This document shows positions 9,605-18,374 of a stretch of DNA of 64,000 nt, in pieces. Numbering within the stretch: position 1 is the first letter of the stretch; each line of letters starts with the position of its first letter. The stretch is from Barnesiella viscericola DSM 18177 (GTDB taxonomy: Bacteria > Bacteroidota > Bacteroidia > Bacteroidales > Barnesiellaceae). Made by a program: the position numbers and the translations under genes. The notes below the pieces were generated by a model that saw only the letters and a program-made list of their open reading frames with translations, was not told where the DNA came from and ran no database searches. The stretch is from NCBI RefSeq assembly GCF_000512915.1, contig NZ_CP007034.1, positions 868,001 to 932,000 of the forward strand. The letters run 5' to 3'.

Positions 9605-10030
9605 CTATTTCACGGCAATTTTCTTCTTCTCCGAAACGGTGGGGAGTTTTTTCTTGGGAATCTTCACGGTCAACACACCATTGTTCTGGCAGGCCTCGAT
9701 AGCGTCGGTATCGACATTATCGGGCAAAATTAGGGTCTGCTGGAATTGCGAGTAAGAGAACTCTCGGCGTAGATAACGCCCCTTCTTGTCCTTCTCGTCG
9801 TCCTCTTGTTTACGCTCTACGGTTACCACCAGGTGGTTGTCCTTGTCGACCGTGATTTCAAAATCGTCCTTGGTAATGCCGGGAGCGGCAATCTCTACCT
9901 CATACTCCTTCTCGGTCTCTACGATGTTGATGGCCGGGGCGGCACTGTTGGTCTTGGCAATCCATTCGTTGCCGAAGAAATCGTTGAAAATGCCGGGGAG
10001 CCAGTTTTGCTGATGCTTTGTAGGTGTCAT
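9605..10030 (-). CDS. Small heat-shock protein, Hsp20/alpha-crystallin family
   Basis: 141 residues, typical of the family. A short N-terminal arm (WLPGIFNDFFGNEW) is followed by an alpha-crystallin domain from about residue 35 (INIVETEKEYEVEIAAPGI). The conserved NGVLTVKIPKK lies near residues 115-125, and a basic tail follows. It acts as an ATP-independent holdase in the cytoplasm. The ATG at 10028-10030 is preceded by AGGAGG, a strong Shine-Dalgarno sequence that is unusual for this phylum. It is monocistronic. Confidence 0.95.
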   Translation of the reverse strand: MTPTKHQQNWLPGIFNDFFGNEWIAKTNSAAPAINIVETEKEYEVEIAAPGITKDDFEITVDKDNHLVVTVERKQEDDEKDKKGRYLRREFSYSQFQQTLILPDNVDTDAIEACQNNGVLTVKIPKKKLPTVSEKKKIAVK

Positions 10031-10164
10031 AATCTTTTACCTCCTAATAAGTTTTGTATGTTATTCGACAACGGTTTGTTCCGTTGTTCTCTCATACAAC
10101 AAGGAGGTTGACCGTTTGGCTCGCATACGGCGAGTTAAAGTTGGCGAAAAAATATCCAAAAGCG

Positions 10165-10698
10165 TTACGGCTCGACCACAACGTCGTAGCGCAACAGTTG
10201 GTAGCTGACGGTAAAGGGACGCCCCGACGTCCTTGCCGGCGGGGAATCGACATGATAGTAATTGCGCGAACGGTCGAAACTTTCAATTTCACATTTGCGT
10301 GTAGAGCCCGGCAAGAGGTCACACTCGACTGGGCAAGTGCGGTAGTCGATCATCTGTCCGTCGGGGTCGCGATAAATGAGTTTCAAGACTACCCGCGAAA
10401 GCCGATAGGGTGTGTTGTTGCGCAGCAGGAAACTCTCGCGCGTGTCGCTCATGCGTTTGTCAAAAGCCAGCATATCAACAGCCGTCGACGAGAATGGAAG
10501 AGAATGAGGCACCGTATCGGTCACCTCTACCGACTCGCGTGCGACCGGTCGGGCCTCGTCCTCGGCCGGAGGTTCGGCTACCCGTTGCGTCGGGATACGC
10601 ACCGAGGCGCTTTTGCGAGGCATGATGCCGGACGACTGGCTCCACAGCGGCAACGCCGCCCAGGCAACAAGAATCAGGAGTATTGCGTTTTTTTTCAT
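10165..10698 (-). CDS. Exported protein of unknown function
   Basis: 177 residues from ATG 10696-10698; the frame extends to a TTG at 10704. A Sec signal peptide (KKNAILLILVAWAALPLWSQ) is followed by a low-complexity Pro/Arg/Glu-rich linker and a compact domain with ESFLLRNNTPYRLSRVVLKLIYRD and a Cys pair (CPVECDLLPG, then RKCEIESF). I do not recognise the family. Its start codon overlaps the menA stop as ATGA, so it is the last gene of the ATPase-menA operon. It is presumably periplasmic or surface exposed. Confidence 0.7.
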   Translation of the reverse strand: MKKNAILLILVAWAALPLWSQSSGIMPRKSASVRIPTQRVAEPPAEDEARPVARESVEVTDTVPHSLPFSSTAVDMLAFDKRMSDTRESFLLRNNTPYRLSRVVLKLIYRDPDGQMIDYRTCPVECDLLPGSTRKCEIESFDRSRNYYHVDSPPARTSGRPFTVSYQLLRYDVVVEP

Positions 10699-11582
10699 AA
10701 CCAAACTCTTTTACATATCCACACAAGCGAAACCAGCAACGTAAAGAGAAGCAAGTTGCGGGCCGTACCCCCGAGCAGCGGATTCAAGGCCACCCCCTTG
10801 CGACGCCCCATCTCCACCCAGGTCTTCACGTGTAGGAACAGATAGAGTACAACCGGAACCAAAGCCTCATAATAAGGAGCCAGCGGAAGTAACGAGGGCA
10901 GTACCAGCCCCACGGCCACAAATCCGTTCACCAGATACCACCACCGGGCAAAAGGCCGACCGAAAAGTACAACCGTCGTGTGCTTGTGGGCCGCAGCGTC
11001 CTCCTCCATGTCGCGGTAATTGTTCACCAGCAGAATATTGATTGAGAGCAGCCCCATGGCGATGGAGATGAGAAGGACCATCATATCGAAATGCAAGGCC
11101 TGCACATAGTAGGTGAAGTTGACGGCTATCAGCCCGAAGAAGAGAAACACCGTGGCATCGCCCAGCCCATGATAGGCCAGCGGATAGGGACCGGCCGTGT
11201 AGGCCAAGGCAAACAGGGCGATGACAAGCCCCACCGGTATCAGCTGCCACCCGGCAAAGAAGACAAGTCCCAACCCTACCAGACAGGCTACACCCAACAC
11301 GACGAAGGTGGCCACAAGCATGGCCCGGGGCGAAATGTCGCCCGAGGCTACGGCCCTTCGAGGCCCCACCCGCTGGGCGGTATCGCTTCCCTTCACGTAA
11401 TCGAAATAATCGTTGGCCAGGTTGGAGGCGATTTGCGCCAACAAGGCAAACAACAGACAAAGGAGTGCCGGAGCCCAACGGAAGGTTCCGGCATAAAAGG
11501 CATAGGCCGACGCGGCTATCACCGGACTTGCCGAGGCCGGCAAGGTGCGGGGACGAGCCGCCGAAATCCAACTCTTATTCAT
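10695..11582 (-). CDS. menA: 1,4-dihydroxy-2-naphthoate polyprenyltransferase (menaquinone synthesis)
   Basis: 295 residues with about eight or nine membrane helices, of the UbiA prenyltransferase superfamily. The first Asp-rich motif is NDYFDYVKGSDTAQRVGPRR (about residues 58-77) and the second is NNYRDMEEDAAAHKHT (about 186-201). The first is the characteristic MenA form, with the VGPRRAV continuation. It attaches the polyprenyl chain to DHNA in the inner membrane. It overlaps the upstream ATPase gene by 8 bases and the downstream exported-protein gene by 4. Confidence 0.93.
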   Translation of the reverse strand: MNKSWISAARPRTLPASASPVIAASAYAFYAGTFRWAPALLCLLFALLAQIASNLANDYFDYVKGSDTAQRVGPRRAVASGDISPRAMLVATFVVLGVACLVGLGLVFFAGWQLIPVGLVIALFALAYTAGPYPLAYHGLGDATVFLFFGLIAVNFTYYVQALHFDMMVLLISIAMGLLSINILLVNNYRDMEEDAAAHKHTTVVLFGRPFARWWYLVNGFVAVGLVLPSLLPLAPYYEALVPVVLYLFLHVKTWVEMGRRKGVALNPLLGGTARNLLLFTLLVSLVWICKRVWL

Positions 11583-13173
11583 TCTTTTTTTCTTCTTTCG
11601 CTTCGTTCTCTTCGGTTTTATCTATTTTGAAACAGGCCCGTATCGCGCTGCGTATGCTCTCGGCCTCGGGGCGGTCGTCCCTCAATATGGAGAGGATTAC
11701 CCGCAGGTACTTGTCCTTGTTGGCCAGGCCGCACAGATTGCACACGTTGCTGTTGGTCACCATCGACTTCTGGTTATAGACCTTCAACACCGACCGGTAG
11801 TCGCGGTTCTTGACAAAGGAGCGGAACTGGCTGCAAATGCTGTTGTAGAGCCCCCGCACGTCGGTATCGTCGGTCAGGTGGTCGATGTGATCTTCAAACG
11901 AGGCAATGTCGTTGAAGCGCCGGTCGATCTTGTATTCCAGATTGCGCCGTATGCGATGCCGCGTGTGCAGCAGCGCCTGCGACTCAATCTCCTGGGCGAA
12001 AAGCTGTATCACGTTGTTTTTCACAATCTCGACCACCTTGTTTTCGTTGCGCTTCATGCGACGGGCTACGGCCCTGATTACCCCTTCGAGCATCAACAGA
12101 TTCTCGACCTCGGCCACCTCGGGCACATAGATGTGACGACTGCGCAGATACTCGACCTCGCGCTCGGTGCGCCGGTCGCGGTCGACGATACCCCGCGATT
12201 CGAGGTGATGTATCTCCTTCAAATCGGCAAAGGCCCGGGTCGCCTCGATCACCTTGTTGCAACCACCCAGCGGCTTCACGATATACTCGGGGAAGATATA
12301 GGGATAGAGCTTCACGTCGATACTGCCCGTGTTGGCTCCCTCGATAAAAAGCACCGGCTTGCGGCTGCCCAGGATATCGAGATACATGCCCTCGGGGAAG
12401 GAGTCGTCGTCGTGAATAAATTCGTAGTCCCACGTCAGATGCTCGGCATCGAACGAGCGCACCCAGATGCAGGTACTCTCGACCCGCGAGGCGGCGAAGT
12501 CTATGTCGTGCGTGAGATAGATAAAGGTACAATCCTTGCGCAGGCTCTCGATGGAGTCCCACAACGATTTCAAAATGGAGTGATGCAGATAAAATTCGGG
12601 GTCCTCGACCAGAATCACGGCATCGGGCATGGCATAGAGCACCCCGGCAATATAGTAAAGCACCGCCTTCTCGCCCGAACTCAGCCGCAGCGGGTTGAAG
12701 GGCTCGGAGTCTTCGCTTTGGATAAGCAACTTGCCCTCGGCCCGCAACATCTTGTTTTTGGGGAAGATGCGCTCCCACAGCCGTTGCACCCGGTCAAGAC
12801 GGGTCTTGGGCAGGTCGACATGCCCACCCTTCTGCACCTCGAACTTGTAGCTGAACAGGTTGCGAAACTCCTCGCTCAACAACAGGAAGAGCAACTGGTC
12901 AAACTCGGTAGGCGTCTCTTTCGAGACGTAATGTGAACGATCGATGGCCTCTTTGTACTGCGCCTCGATCGAGCCGGGCCACACCTCGTGCGGCGGCATC
13001 AGGCACAGCGCCTTCTGCGCCGAAAGCCAAAAGGCGTGCTCCTTGATTTGACGGGCAATCTCTACACCAAAGCTACTCTTACCCGCACCATTGGCACCAA
13101 TCACGGTCACGGTACGCGACGACAACTTTTCGCCAGGCGAACCGTTACTTTTCTTCGGGAGCAATATTTCCAT
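11575..13173 (-). CDS. AAA/ABC-type ATPase with DUF4435 (Toprim-like) domain
   Basis: 532 residues. The N-terminal ABC-type ATPase has Walker A VIGANGAGKSSFG (near residues 24-36), signature RLSSGEKAVLYY, Walker B AVILVEDPEFYLHH, and the His-switch YLTHD. The second half matches DUF4435: VLFIEGANTGSIDVKLY, PLGGCNKVI, and GIVDRDRRT, an acidic layout reminiscent of Toprim and OLD-family nucleases. ATPase plus DUF4435 proteins are poorly characterised; a DNA-related or stress function is inferred. Here it heads an operon with menA, overlapping by 8 bases, and so looks like a stable chromosomal gene. Confidence 0.82.
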   Translation of the reverse strand: MEILLPKKSNGSPGEKLSSRTVTVIGANGAGKSSFGVEIARQIKEHAFWLSAQKALCLMPPHEVWPGSIEAQYKEAIDRSHYVSKETPTEFDQLLFLLLSEEFRNLFSYKFEVQKGGHVDLPKTRLDRVQRLWERIFPKNKMLRAEGKLLIQSEDSEPFNPLRLSSGEKAVLYYIAGVLYAMPDAVILVEDPEFYLHHSILKSLWDSIESLRKDCTFIYLTHDIDFAASRVESTCIWVRSFDAEHLTWDYEFIHDDDSFPEGMYLDILGSRKPVLFIEGANTGSIDVKLYPYIFPEYIVKPLGGCNKVIEATRAFADLKEIHHLESRGIVDRDRRTEREVEYLRSRHIYVPEVAEVENLLMLEGVIRAVARRMKRNENKVVEIVKNNVIQLFAQEIESQALLHTRHRIRRNLEYKIDRRFNDIASFEDHIDHLTDDTDVRGLYNSICSQFRSFVKNRDYRSVLKVYNQKSMVTNSNVCNLCGLANKDKYLRVILSILRDDRPEAESIRSAIRACFKIDKTEENEAKEEKKNE

Positions 13174-13299
13174 AGTATCACTTTTTAACGTTACGGAAAT
13201 CCTTTCTCAAAAATAACTATTTTCGGGAATAATCGGCACAAGATACCGAACTATTTTTCTATTTTTGAAAACTATTTGTAACCGCTAACTTATAAGATT

Positions 13300-13908
13300 A
13301 TGTTTTCAGGAATTGTCGAAGAAGCCGCTCCCATCGTCGCCCTCACCCGCGATAACGGCAATCTGCATCTCACGCTTAAAAGTTCGTTTACCCACGAATT
13401 GAAAATAGACCAAAGCGTCGCCCACAACGGCGTGTGCCTCACCGTGGTCGACATCGACGGCGACTGCTACACCGTGACCGCCATACAAGAGACTCTCGAC
13501 CGCACCAACCTGGGGGCGTTGAAGGTAGGCGACAAGGTGAATCTCGAGCGCAGCATGCTCATGAACGGCCGCCTCGACGGACACATCGTGCAAGGCCACG
13601 TAGACCAGACGGCCCGCTGCGAGCGCATTGACATGGTCGACGGCAGCCGCTACTACACCTTCGTCTACGACCTCGACCCCAAGATGGCCGCCAAAGGCTA
13701 CATGACCGTTGAGAAGGGTTCGGTCACCGTCAACGGGGTGAGCCTCACCGTGTGCAACTCGCAGGACAACAGCTTCCAGGTGGCCATCATTCCCTACACC
13801 TACGAGCACACCAACTTCCACCAGATTGAGGTGGGCAGCACCGTCAACCTCGAATTCGACATCATCGGCAAATACATCAGCCGCATCATGCACTTTGAAA
13901 AAGCCTAA
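13300..13908 (+). CDS. ribE: Riboflavin synthase, alpha subunit
   Basis: 202 residues with the diagnostic start MFSGIVEEAAP and two lumazine-binding barrels. The first has AHNGVCLTVVDID and GHIVQGHVDQTARC; the second has MTVEKGSVTVNGVSLTV. It dismutates two 6,7-dimethyl-8-ribityllumazine molecules to riboflavin. The nitroreductase gene follows 6 bases later, which is functionally sensible because nitroreductases use FMN. TAnnTTTG-like boxes occur just upstream (for example TATTTTTG), but which one is used is uncertain. No FMN riboswitch was recognised. Confidence 0.95.
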   Translation: MFSGIVEEAAPIVALTRDNGNLHLTLKSSFTHELKIDQSVAHNGVCLTVVDIDGDCYTVTAIQETLDRTNLGALKVGDKVNLERSMLMNGRLDGHIVQGHVDQTARCERIDMVDGSRYYTFVYDLDPKMAAKGYMTVEKGSVTVNGVSLTVCNSQDNSFQVAIIPYTYEHTNFHQIEVGSTVNLEFDIIGKYISRIMHFEKA

Positions 13909-13914
13909 ACTGCC

Positions 13915-14460
13915 ATGACCGATATTTACGAACTCATCGCCCACCGCCAGAGCGACCGTCAGTACGACCCCAACCGCCCCGTCGAGCCCGAGAAGGTGGC
14001 CCGCATCGTCGAGGCCGCCCGACTGGCCCCCTCGGCCTGCAACGCCCAGCCGTGGCACTTCATCGTAGTCGACGAACCCGAATTGCGCAACCAGGTGGCC
14101 GACGCCGTGGCCAGCCGTCTGCTGGGCATGAACCACTTTACCAAACAAGCCCCCGTGCATATCCTCGTTGTCGAGGAGCGGCCCAACTTCACCGCAGGCA
14201 TCGGCGGGCTCATCAAAGACAAGCAATTCCCGCTGCTCGACATCGGTATCGCTGCCGCCCACATCACCCTGGCCGCCACGGCCGAAGGGCTGGGCAGCTG
14301 CATACTCGGCTGGTTCGACGAGAAAGCCGTGCGCCGTCTGCTCCATATCCCCGACAAGAAACGTGTGCTGCTCGACATCGTGCTGGGCTACTCTACCCAA
14401 CCCCTGCGCGAAAAGAAACGCAAACCGGCCAGCGAGGTGATTTCCTACAACAAGTACTAA
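13915..14460 (+). CDS. Nitroreductase family FMN oxidoreductase
   Basis: 181 residues. The FMN-binding start HRQSDRQYDPNRPVEPEKV and the motif RLAPSACNAQPWHFIVV (about residues 38-54) are typical of the NfsB/FRP superfamily. The central GIAAAHITLAATAEGLGSC and the C-terminal LDIVLGYSTQPLREKKRKP complete the fold. The substrate is not predictable. It is transcribed with ribE, 6 bases apart, and ends at a GC-rich terminator. Confidence 0.9.
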   Translation: MTDIYELIAHRQSDRQYDPNRPVEPEKVARIVEAARLAPSACNAQPWHFIVVDEPELRNQVADAVASRLLGMNHFTKQAPVHILVVEERPNFTAGIGGLIKDKQFPLLDIGIAAAHITLAATAEGLGSCILGWFDEKAVRRLLHIPDKKRVLLDIVLGYSTQPLREKKRKPASEVISYNKY

Positions 14461-14480
14461 TTCCCGGTAAAAAGAAAAAC

Positions 14481-14514
14481 GCCGCCGAGCAGGACTCCCC
14501 TCCTGCCCGGCGGC
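14481..14514 (+). terminator. Intrinsic terminator after nitroreductase gene
   Basis: GCCGCCGAGCAGGA pairs with TCCTGCCCGGCGGC around a loop of about 6 bases, and TCAATTTTATAATAAA follows. The stem is strong, GC-rich and located 20 bases after the stop codon. Confidence 0.85.
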
Positions 14515-14582
14515 TCAATTTTATAATAAAATCTATCTTCCCATGAATAGCCCGGCCGCTAAGCATACCGGCGCCACGACAG

Positions 14583-15515
14583 CTATTTTATAATCTGCGT
14601 ATAGGTTATGCGCGGCTGATGATTCTTGGCATACTCGACCCCTATCTCCCGAATCGCATCAATGCGTTTGCTTTCGAGAGTCATGGCGTTGTCGATGAGT
14701 TTATTCTGCATTTCGAGTTCTCGTTTTTGCTCATCTCGAATTTCCGTACCAATCTGCTCGATCAGTTTCAACGACTCTTCATGGCAGGCCGACTCGCTAT
14801 CGACGGTGGCCAGGATATCGATGGCTCCCTCATAGTCCTGTGTAGAGATGGCACCCCGAGCCTGAGCTATTTTAGCCGAACAGGTAGCGTCTTGATATTT
14901 CTTGTAAATTTCAATCGCTACATCCTGCACCTCATCGCTCCCCTCCATCGACGACGGATAGGTCATAAGTAAAGCGAAGGCCTGTTCATACTGCTGCTGC
15001 GCAGCCATAGTCCGGGCACTCTTTATCATCTTCTCCTTGTTTTCACGATAATACTGCTTTATCTTGTCCTTGACATCGGTAAAAAAATAGGCATACGTAT
15101 TATCGTTAGGCGAAATCTTGGAGAAGGCGTTTTTCACCGCATCGGAGATTGTGTTGCCGCTACCCTTCAAGGTTTTCGAACAACTGCCAAAACCCACATT
15201 CGTGTCGAACTGTTTTACAAAAAGGGTCATCTCTATCTCAACGATGTTTATATTCTTCAGTCCCCCCTCGACAAGCGCATTATCGATAATATTGATTTGG
15301 GGATACATGACAAAAGAGCCATACGAATCGGAAAAGATTCCATTCCGGGCAGCTACAGATTTCAGCTTGGTCTCCAATAACTTGAATGATTTGGCATTAA
15401 TCTCTTCCTGCTGGTCGGGAAGTACAATTCCAATTGCAATGCTATTGTCTTGTTGCTGGGCAAAACCGATGAGAGAATACCCCAGTAATAAAAGAGACAA
15501 GATATGTGCTTTCAT
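14583..15515 (-). CDS. Exported protein of unknown function, last gene of envelope operon
   Basis: 310 residues with a signal peptide (HILSLLLLGYSLIGFAQQ). The N-terminal part (SIAIGIVLPDQQEEINAKSFKLLETKL) resembles the start of CsgG/LpoB-like proteins. The C-terminal half is helical, TPR-like (YEQAFALLMTYPSS, YEGAIDILATVDSES) and ends in a coiled-coil stretch rich in Glu and Lys. I do not recognise a named family. It is the 3' gene of a five-gene minus-strand unit beginning at 18245, separated by 7 bases from the previous gene. Confidence 0.7.
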   Translation of the reverse strand: MKAHILSLLLLGYSLIGFAQQQDNSIAIGIVLPDQQEEINAKSFKLLETKLKSVAARNGIFSDSYGSFVMYPQINIIDNALVEGGLKNINIVEIEMTLFVKQFDTNVGFGSCSKTLKGSGNTISDAVKNAFSKISPNDNTYAYFFTDVKDKIKQYYRENKEKMIKSARTMAAQQQYEQAFALLMTYPSSMEGSDEVQDVAIEIYKKYQDATCSAKIAQARGAISTQDYEGAIDILATVDSESACHEESLKLIEQIGTEIRDEQKRELEMQNKLIDNAMTLESKRIDAIREIGVEYAKNHQPRITYTQIIK

Positions 15516-15522
15516 CGTAAAA

Positions 15523-16395
15523 CTACATAATGGTTATATAAATCGTGGTCCCTTTGATATCTCGTTGTATCTGCAACCCAAGCGAGCGCATGAACTTGAA
15601 TATCTCCAACCCGAATTTGTTGGGATTGTAATTCGACTGATTCTTGGGATCCTTAAGCGGAATACGAACCTCATCGAATATCATCTGCGTATCGGTAGTT
15701 CCCTGGATATGATAATTGTTTTTGTAGGCGTGCTCCTCCATCCACAACTCTATTTCATCGGAGAGTTGCAATCCCTGGTTCCCCACTTCGGAAGACATGG
15801 AATAGGCCGAGTTCTGATCGAAACCGAAGTTAATCATCACCGAGCGTCCATTCTCGACGATATCATTGAACTTCATCTGAATCGTATTGAGAAACTCTTC
15901 GGCACACGACTCAATGGCCTTGCTGGCCAGTTTTCCGATATCGTCGGTATAGAACTTACCGCTCTCTCCCACCTTATTGGCCAGAGAAGCTCCTGTCGAA
16001 ATATCATAGGCCGAGACAATGACCTTCACCGAATTTCCCGTATTGGACAACAAGATATCCATCTCGGCCTCTACATAGATATCGGCACCCGACAGTTCTA
16101 TCAGTTGAGCTTTCAAATCGCTCTGATTCTCCTCTTTAAAGACAGCGCTTTGCGAGGCAGCTTTGAGTCTCGCAGTAAAATCGACCGTGGTAAATCCCCG
16201 GCTGTCAAAGGCCTCCTTTATCTTTGCCAACGTTATGCGCTTGTTGACATCCTGCTCCAGGATAGTGCGTATATCCTCACCCGCCTTGGTATAAGGGATA
16301 ACCATGATCTTAGGTTGTACCGTGACTACATCTTGTGCCCACATACCAAGGACACTCATGCAACAAAATAGCACAGATAATATACTCTTTTTCAT
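15523..16395 (-). CDS. Exported protein of unknown function (DUF6175-like)
   Basis: 290 residues from ATG 16393-16395; the frame extends to a TTG at 16401. A signal peptide (KKSILSVLFCCMSVLGMWAQ) precedes KIMVIPYTKAGEDIRTILEQ, whose shape recalls the ABC/CsgG-type periplasmic proteins encoded in the same operon. The resemblance to DUF6175 is from memory and tentative. The rest is mixed alpha/beta with no membrane segment. It lies 9 bases after the preceding gene, so it is presumably co-expressed with the CsgG-like protein. Confidence 0.68.
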   Translation of the reverse strand: MKKSILSVLFCCMSVLGMWAQDVVTVQPKIMVIPYTKAGEDIRTILEQDVNKRITLAKIKEAFDSRGFTTVDFTARLKAASQSAVFKEENQSDLKAQLIELSGADIYVEAEMDILLSNTGNSVKVIVSAYDISTGASLANKVGESGKFYTDDIGKLASKAIESCAEEFLNTIQMKFNDIVENGRSVMINFGFDQNSAYSMSSEVGNQGLQLSDEIELWMEEHAYKNNYHIQGTTDTQMIFDEVRIPLKDPKNQSNYNPNKFGLEIFKFMRSLGLQIQRDIKGTTIYITIM

Positions 16396-16404
16396 ACTCA
16401 ATAC

Positions 16405-16860
16405 TTAGAATCCAAACTTTCTTATAATCCCATTCTGCTCCAAATCGAGACGCAAAGCTCTAATATTCACCTTCACATCAACGATTATCCGTTTCTTTTT
16501 GGTAGCATCCTTCTCAAACTGGGAGATAGGGACATTCGATATTATAAAACTATGATAGCGCTCTTTATCAAACAACTCCTTAAAATAAGCTCCATGCTGC
16601 TCTTGAATAGCCTTTTCATTGACCCCGACCAGAGGATACTCTACCTGATTCGAGCCCGGAATACCCCGGAACAGAATCGTCTGTATAGCTACTTTCTCGG
16701 CATTATTCATTGCCTCTTTGCTTTTCTTTCCATACGAGAGTACGCGCAAAGAGATGGTTCCGGTCCCATCGGATACATAGGTGACTTTATCTTGTCCTCT
16801 CAATCCAAAGGCAACAGTCAACGAGAGAAGCAATAAAAAATTACGTACTATCAGTCTCAT
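16405..16860 (-). CDS. Small exported protein of unknown function
   Basis: 151 residues with a signal peptide (NFLLLLSLTVAFGLRGQ) and a compact domain (KVTYVSDGTGTISLRVLSYGK, then KAIQEQHGAYFKELFDKERY). The family is not recognised. The start codon overlaps the stop of the CsgG-like gene as ATGA, which indicates coupled translation and a shared function in the periplasm or outer membrane. Confidence 0.65.
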   Translation of the reverse strand: MRLIVRNFLLLLSLTVAFGLRGQDKVTYVSDGTGTISLRVLSYGKKSKEAMNNAEKVAIQTILFRGIPGSNQVEYPLVGVNEKAIQEQHGAYFKELFDKERYHSFIISNVPISQFEKDATKKKRIIVDVKVNIRALRLDLEQNGIIRKFGF

Positions 16861-17693
16861 TTGATAATCATTTTACAAACGATATTCGCATTCGAAGCTA
16901 ATCGGGAAGCCAGCTCTTCGCCCATTTTCGAGGGCACCTTACATTCCGAGAAAGCCTCGCCCGACAATTTAACGACCTCAATCTCACCCAAATCTACGGG
17001 ATAGGGCTCTCCGTCGAGCATCTCGACATATTGCACGGCAAACCGGTCGCCCTGGTTCACACCCTGCTTCTTCCCGACATTGAGCAAAACTACCTCAACC
17101 TTATCCTTCTTCTCTTTCAGCACCTTGATAATCTTTCCCGAAACGGGGAAATTTTTCTTGAAATACTCATAAATCTCATCTTGAAGAGACTGCATGGCCT
17201 GGTTTACCGCACTCTCGGGCGAAAGCATCAGGTCGCTGGCTTTCCCTTCAAAACTAACAGCCTCGGTGCTCAACCCGGTAGCGACATCGACTACCTTCAT
17301 TTGGAACGAGACGCTCCCTTTATATCCTTTGATACTGCCATTGGCATTCTTCATGGCATAAATAGGGATCTTATTGATATGCCCCGTTATCAGCTTTTCG
17401 GCAGCGACAGCAATATCCTGTTCCACAAGATTCTTACTGTCCAAGAAAGCCTCGCTCTTCTGAAGTTCCAGCTCCTCCTTGATTTTGTCGTGACTGGTGC
17501 GGTCCACTACTTGAAAACGCTTGGTATTCGTGAGCATTTCGACAACCTTCTCCGTCACCAACCCGGCATACTTGCTATCGGTCTCGCTAGTAAACTGAGC
17601 AACCCCGACAACAGGTCTGATATCTGATGATATCTGTGCATAGACACAAGTTCCACACACAAACATCATCAAGATCCAAAAACATCTTTTCAT
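16857..17693 (-). CDS. CsgG/HfaB-like secretion or assembly protein
   Basis: 278 residues with a signal peptide (CFWILMMFVCGTCVYAQ, no lipobox Cys at the cleavage site). The core PVVGVAQFTSETDSKYAGLV, then NTKRFQVVDRT and AVAAEKLITGHINKIP, follows the CsgG family pattern: beta strand with V-x-x-F, helix, V-(V/I)-(E/D)-R, and a GxI strand. The C-terminal half (VLLNVGKKQGVNQGDRFAVQYV) is an extra beta domain. CsgG proteins form outer-membrane export pores, while related LpoB-like proteins regulate peptidoglycan synthases; which applies here is unknown. Confidence 0.78.
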   Translation of the reverse strand: MKRCFWILMMFVCGTCVYAQISSDIRPVVGVAQFTSETDSKYAGLVTEKVVEMLTNTKRFQVVDRTSHDKIKEELELQKSEAFLDSKNLVEQDIAVAAEKLITGHINKIPIYAMKNANGSIKGYKGSVSFQMKVVDVATGLSTEAVSFEGKASDLMLSPESAVNQAMQSLQDEIYEYFKKNFPVSGKIIKVLKEKKDKVEVVLLNVGKKQGVNQGDRFAVQYVEMLDGEPYPVDLGEIEVVKLSGEAFSECKVPSKMGEELASRLASNANIVCKMIIK

Positions 17694-17702
17694 GTTTCTA
17701 CT

Positions 17703-18245
17703 CTATAAGTTATCCGATGTTTTAGCCGTTTCTATCATCTCGGCAATTGCCTTTGTCTGCAAGGCCGACTCCTCTACAAGAATAGGATAAGCATCTTTTG
17801 TAAAAGCCAACGCCGCAGCTATCTTGGCTACTTTCATCGGATTCTTTTCTCCCTTGGAGGCCTGCACGGCGGCTTCGGCCGACTTGGCTGCACTCGTAAT
17901 CGAAACGGCCTGCGCAGCAATCGTCGCACTGAGACTGGTCAACTCTTCAAGAGTAGGTTTCTTTACCGTCACATCCGTAACTCCATCTTTCGATTCCCCT
18001 ATCTGCCGGTAATACAAGCCTTGCAACTGTTCGGTTGTAGCAGCCGCAGCAACAGCCGACGTATAAACACTCGTCACATAAGTATCAACCTCCGGGATAT
18101 TGGTCTTTTTAGGTTCTTTCTTGCACAGTTTAACCAATTTTTCATAACGTGCTTGAGATGCCTCCATCTCTTCTTTAGTCTGAGCGTTTGCTACATTTCC
18201 CATCAACAACAAAAGAGCAGGGATAATCCAGAATAATTTTTTCAT
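17703..18245 (-). CDS. Ala/Ser/Thr-rich exported helical protein, first gene of envelope operon
   Basis: 180 residues. A signal peptide (KLFWIIPALLLLMGNVANAQ) is followed by an almost entirely helical, Ala-rich protein (VYTSAVAAAATTEQ; AAQAVSITSAAKSAEAAVQA) with no Cys after the leader. The family is not recognised. Ten bases separate it from the CsgG-like gene. It could be a structural or substrate component of whatever the operon builds. Confidence 0.65.
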   Translation of the reverse strand: MKKLFWIIPALLLLMGNVANAQTKEEMEASQARYEKLVKLCKKEPKKTNIPEVDTYVTSVYTSAVAAAATTEQLQGLYYRQIGESKDGVTDVTVKKPTLEELTSLSATIAAQAVSITSAAKSAEAAVQASKGEKNPMKVAKIAAALAFTKDAYPILVEESALQTKAIAEMIETAKTSDNL

Positions 18246-18374
18246 AATACAATTTAATTAAAAATTTATTATGCAAAGAAATCTAAAATCGACTATTATT
18301 CCTATGAATAGCAAGTTCCCATTCATCGACACAACTGTATCCTTTTTCTTGTCAATAGTGTCACCTCGGGCCCC

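Noticed and set aside
11545-12936. 463-codon plus-strand frame opposite the ATPase gene
   Set aside because: GC-rich antisense shadow of the ATPase-DUF4435 gene; composition is biased and no motif is present.
13306-14400. Minus-strand frame across ribE and the nitroreductase gene
   Set aside because: It lies opposite two well-supported enzymes and is Val/His/Gly-biased, as expected for an antisense frame.
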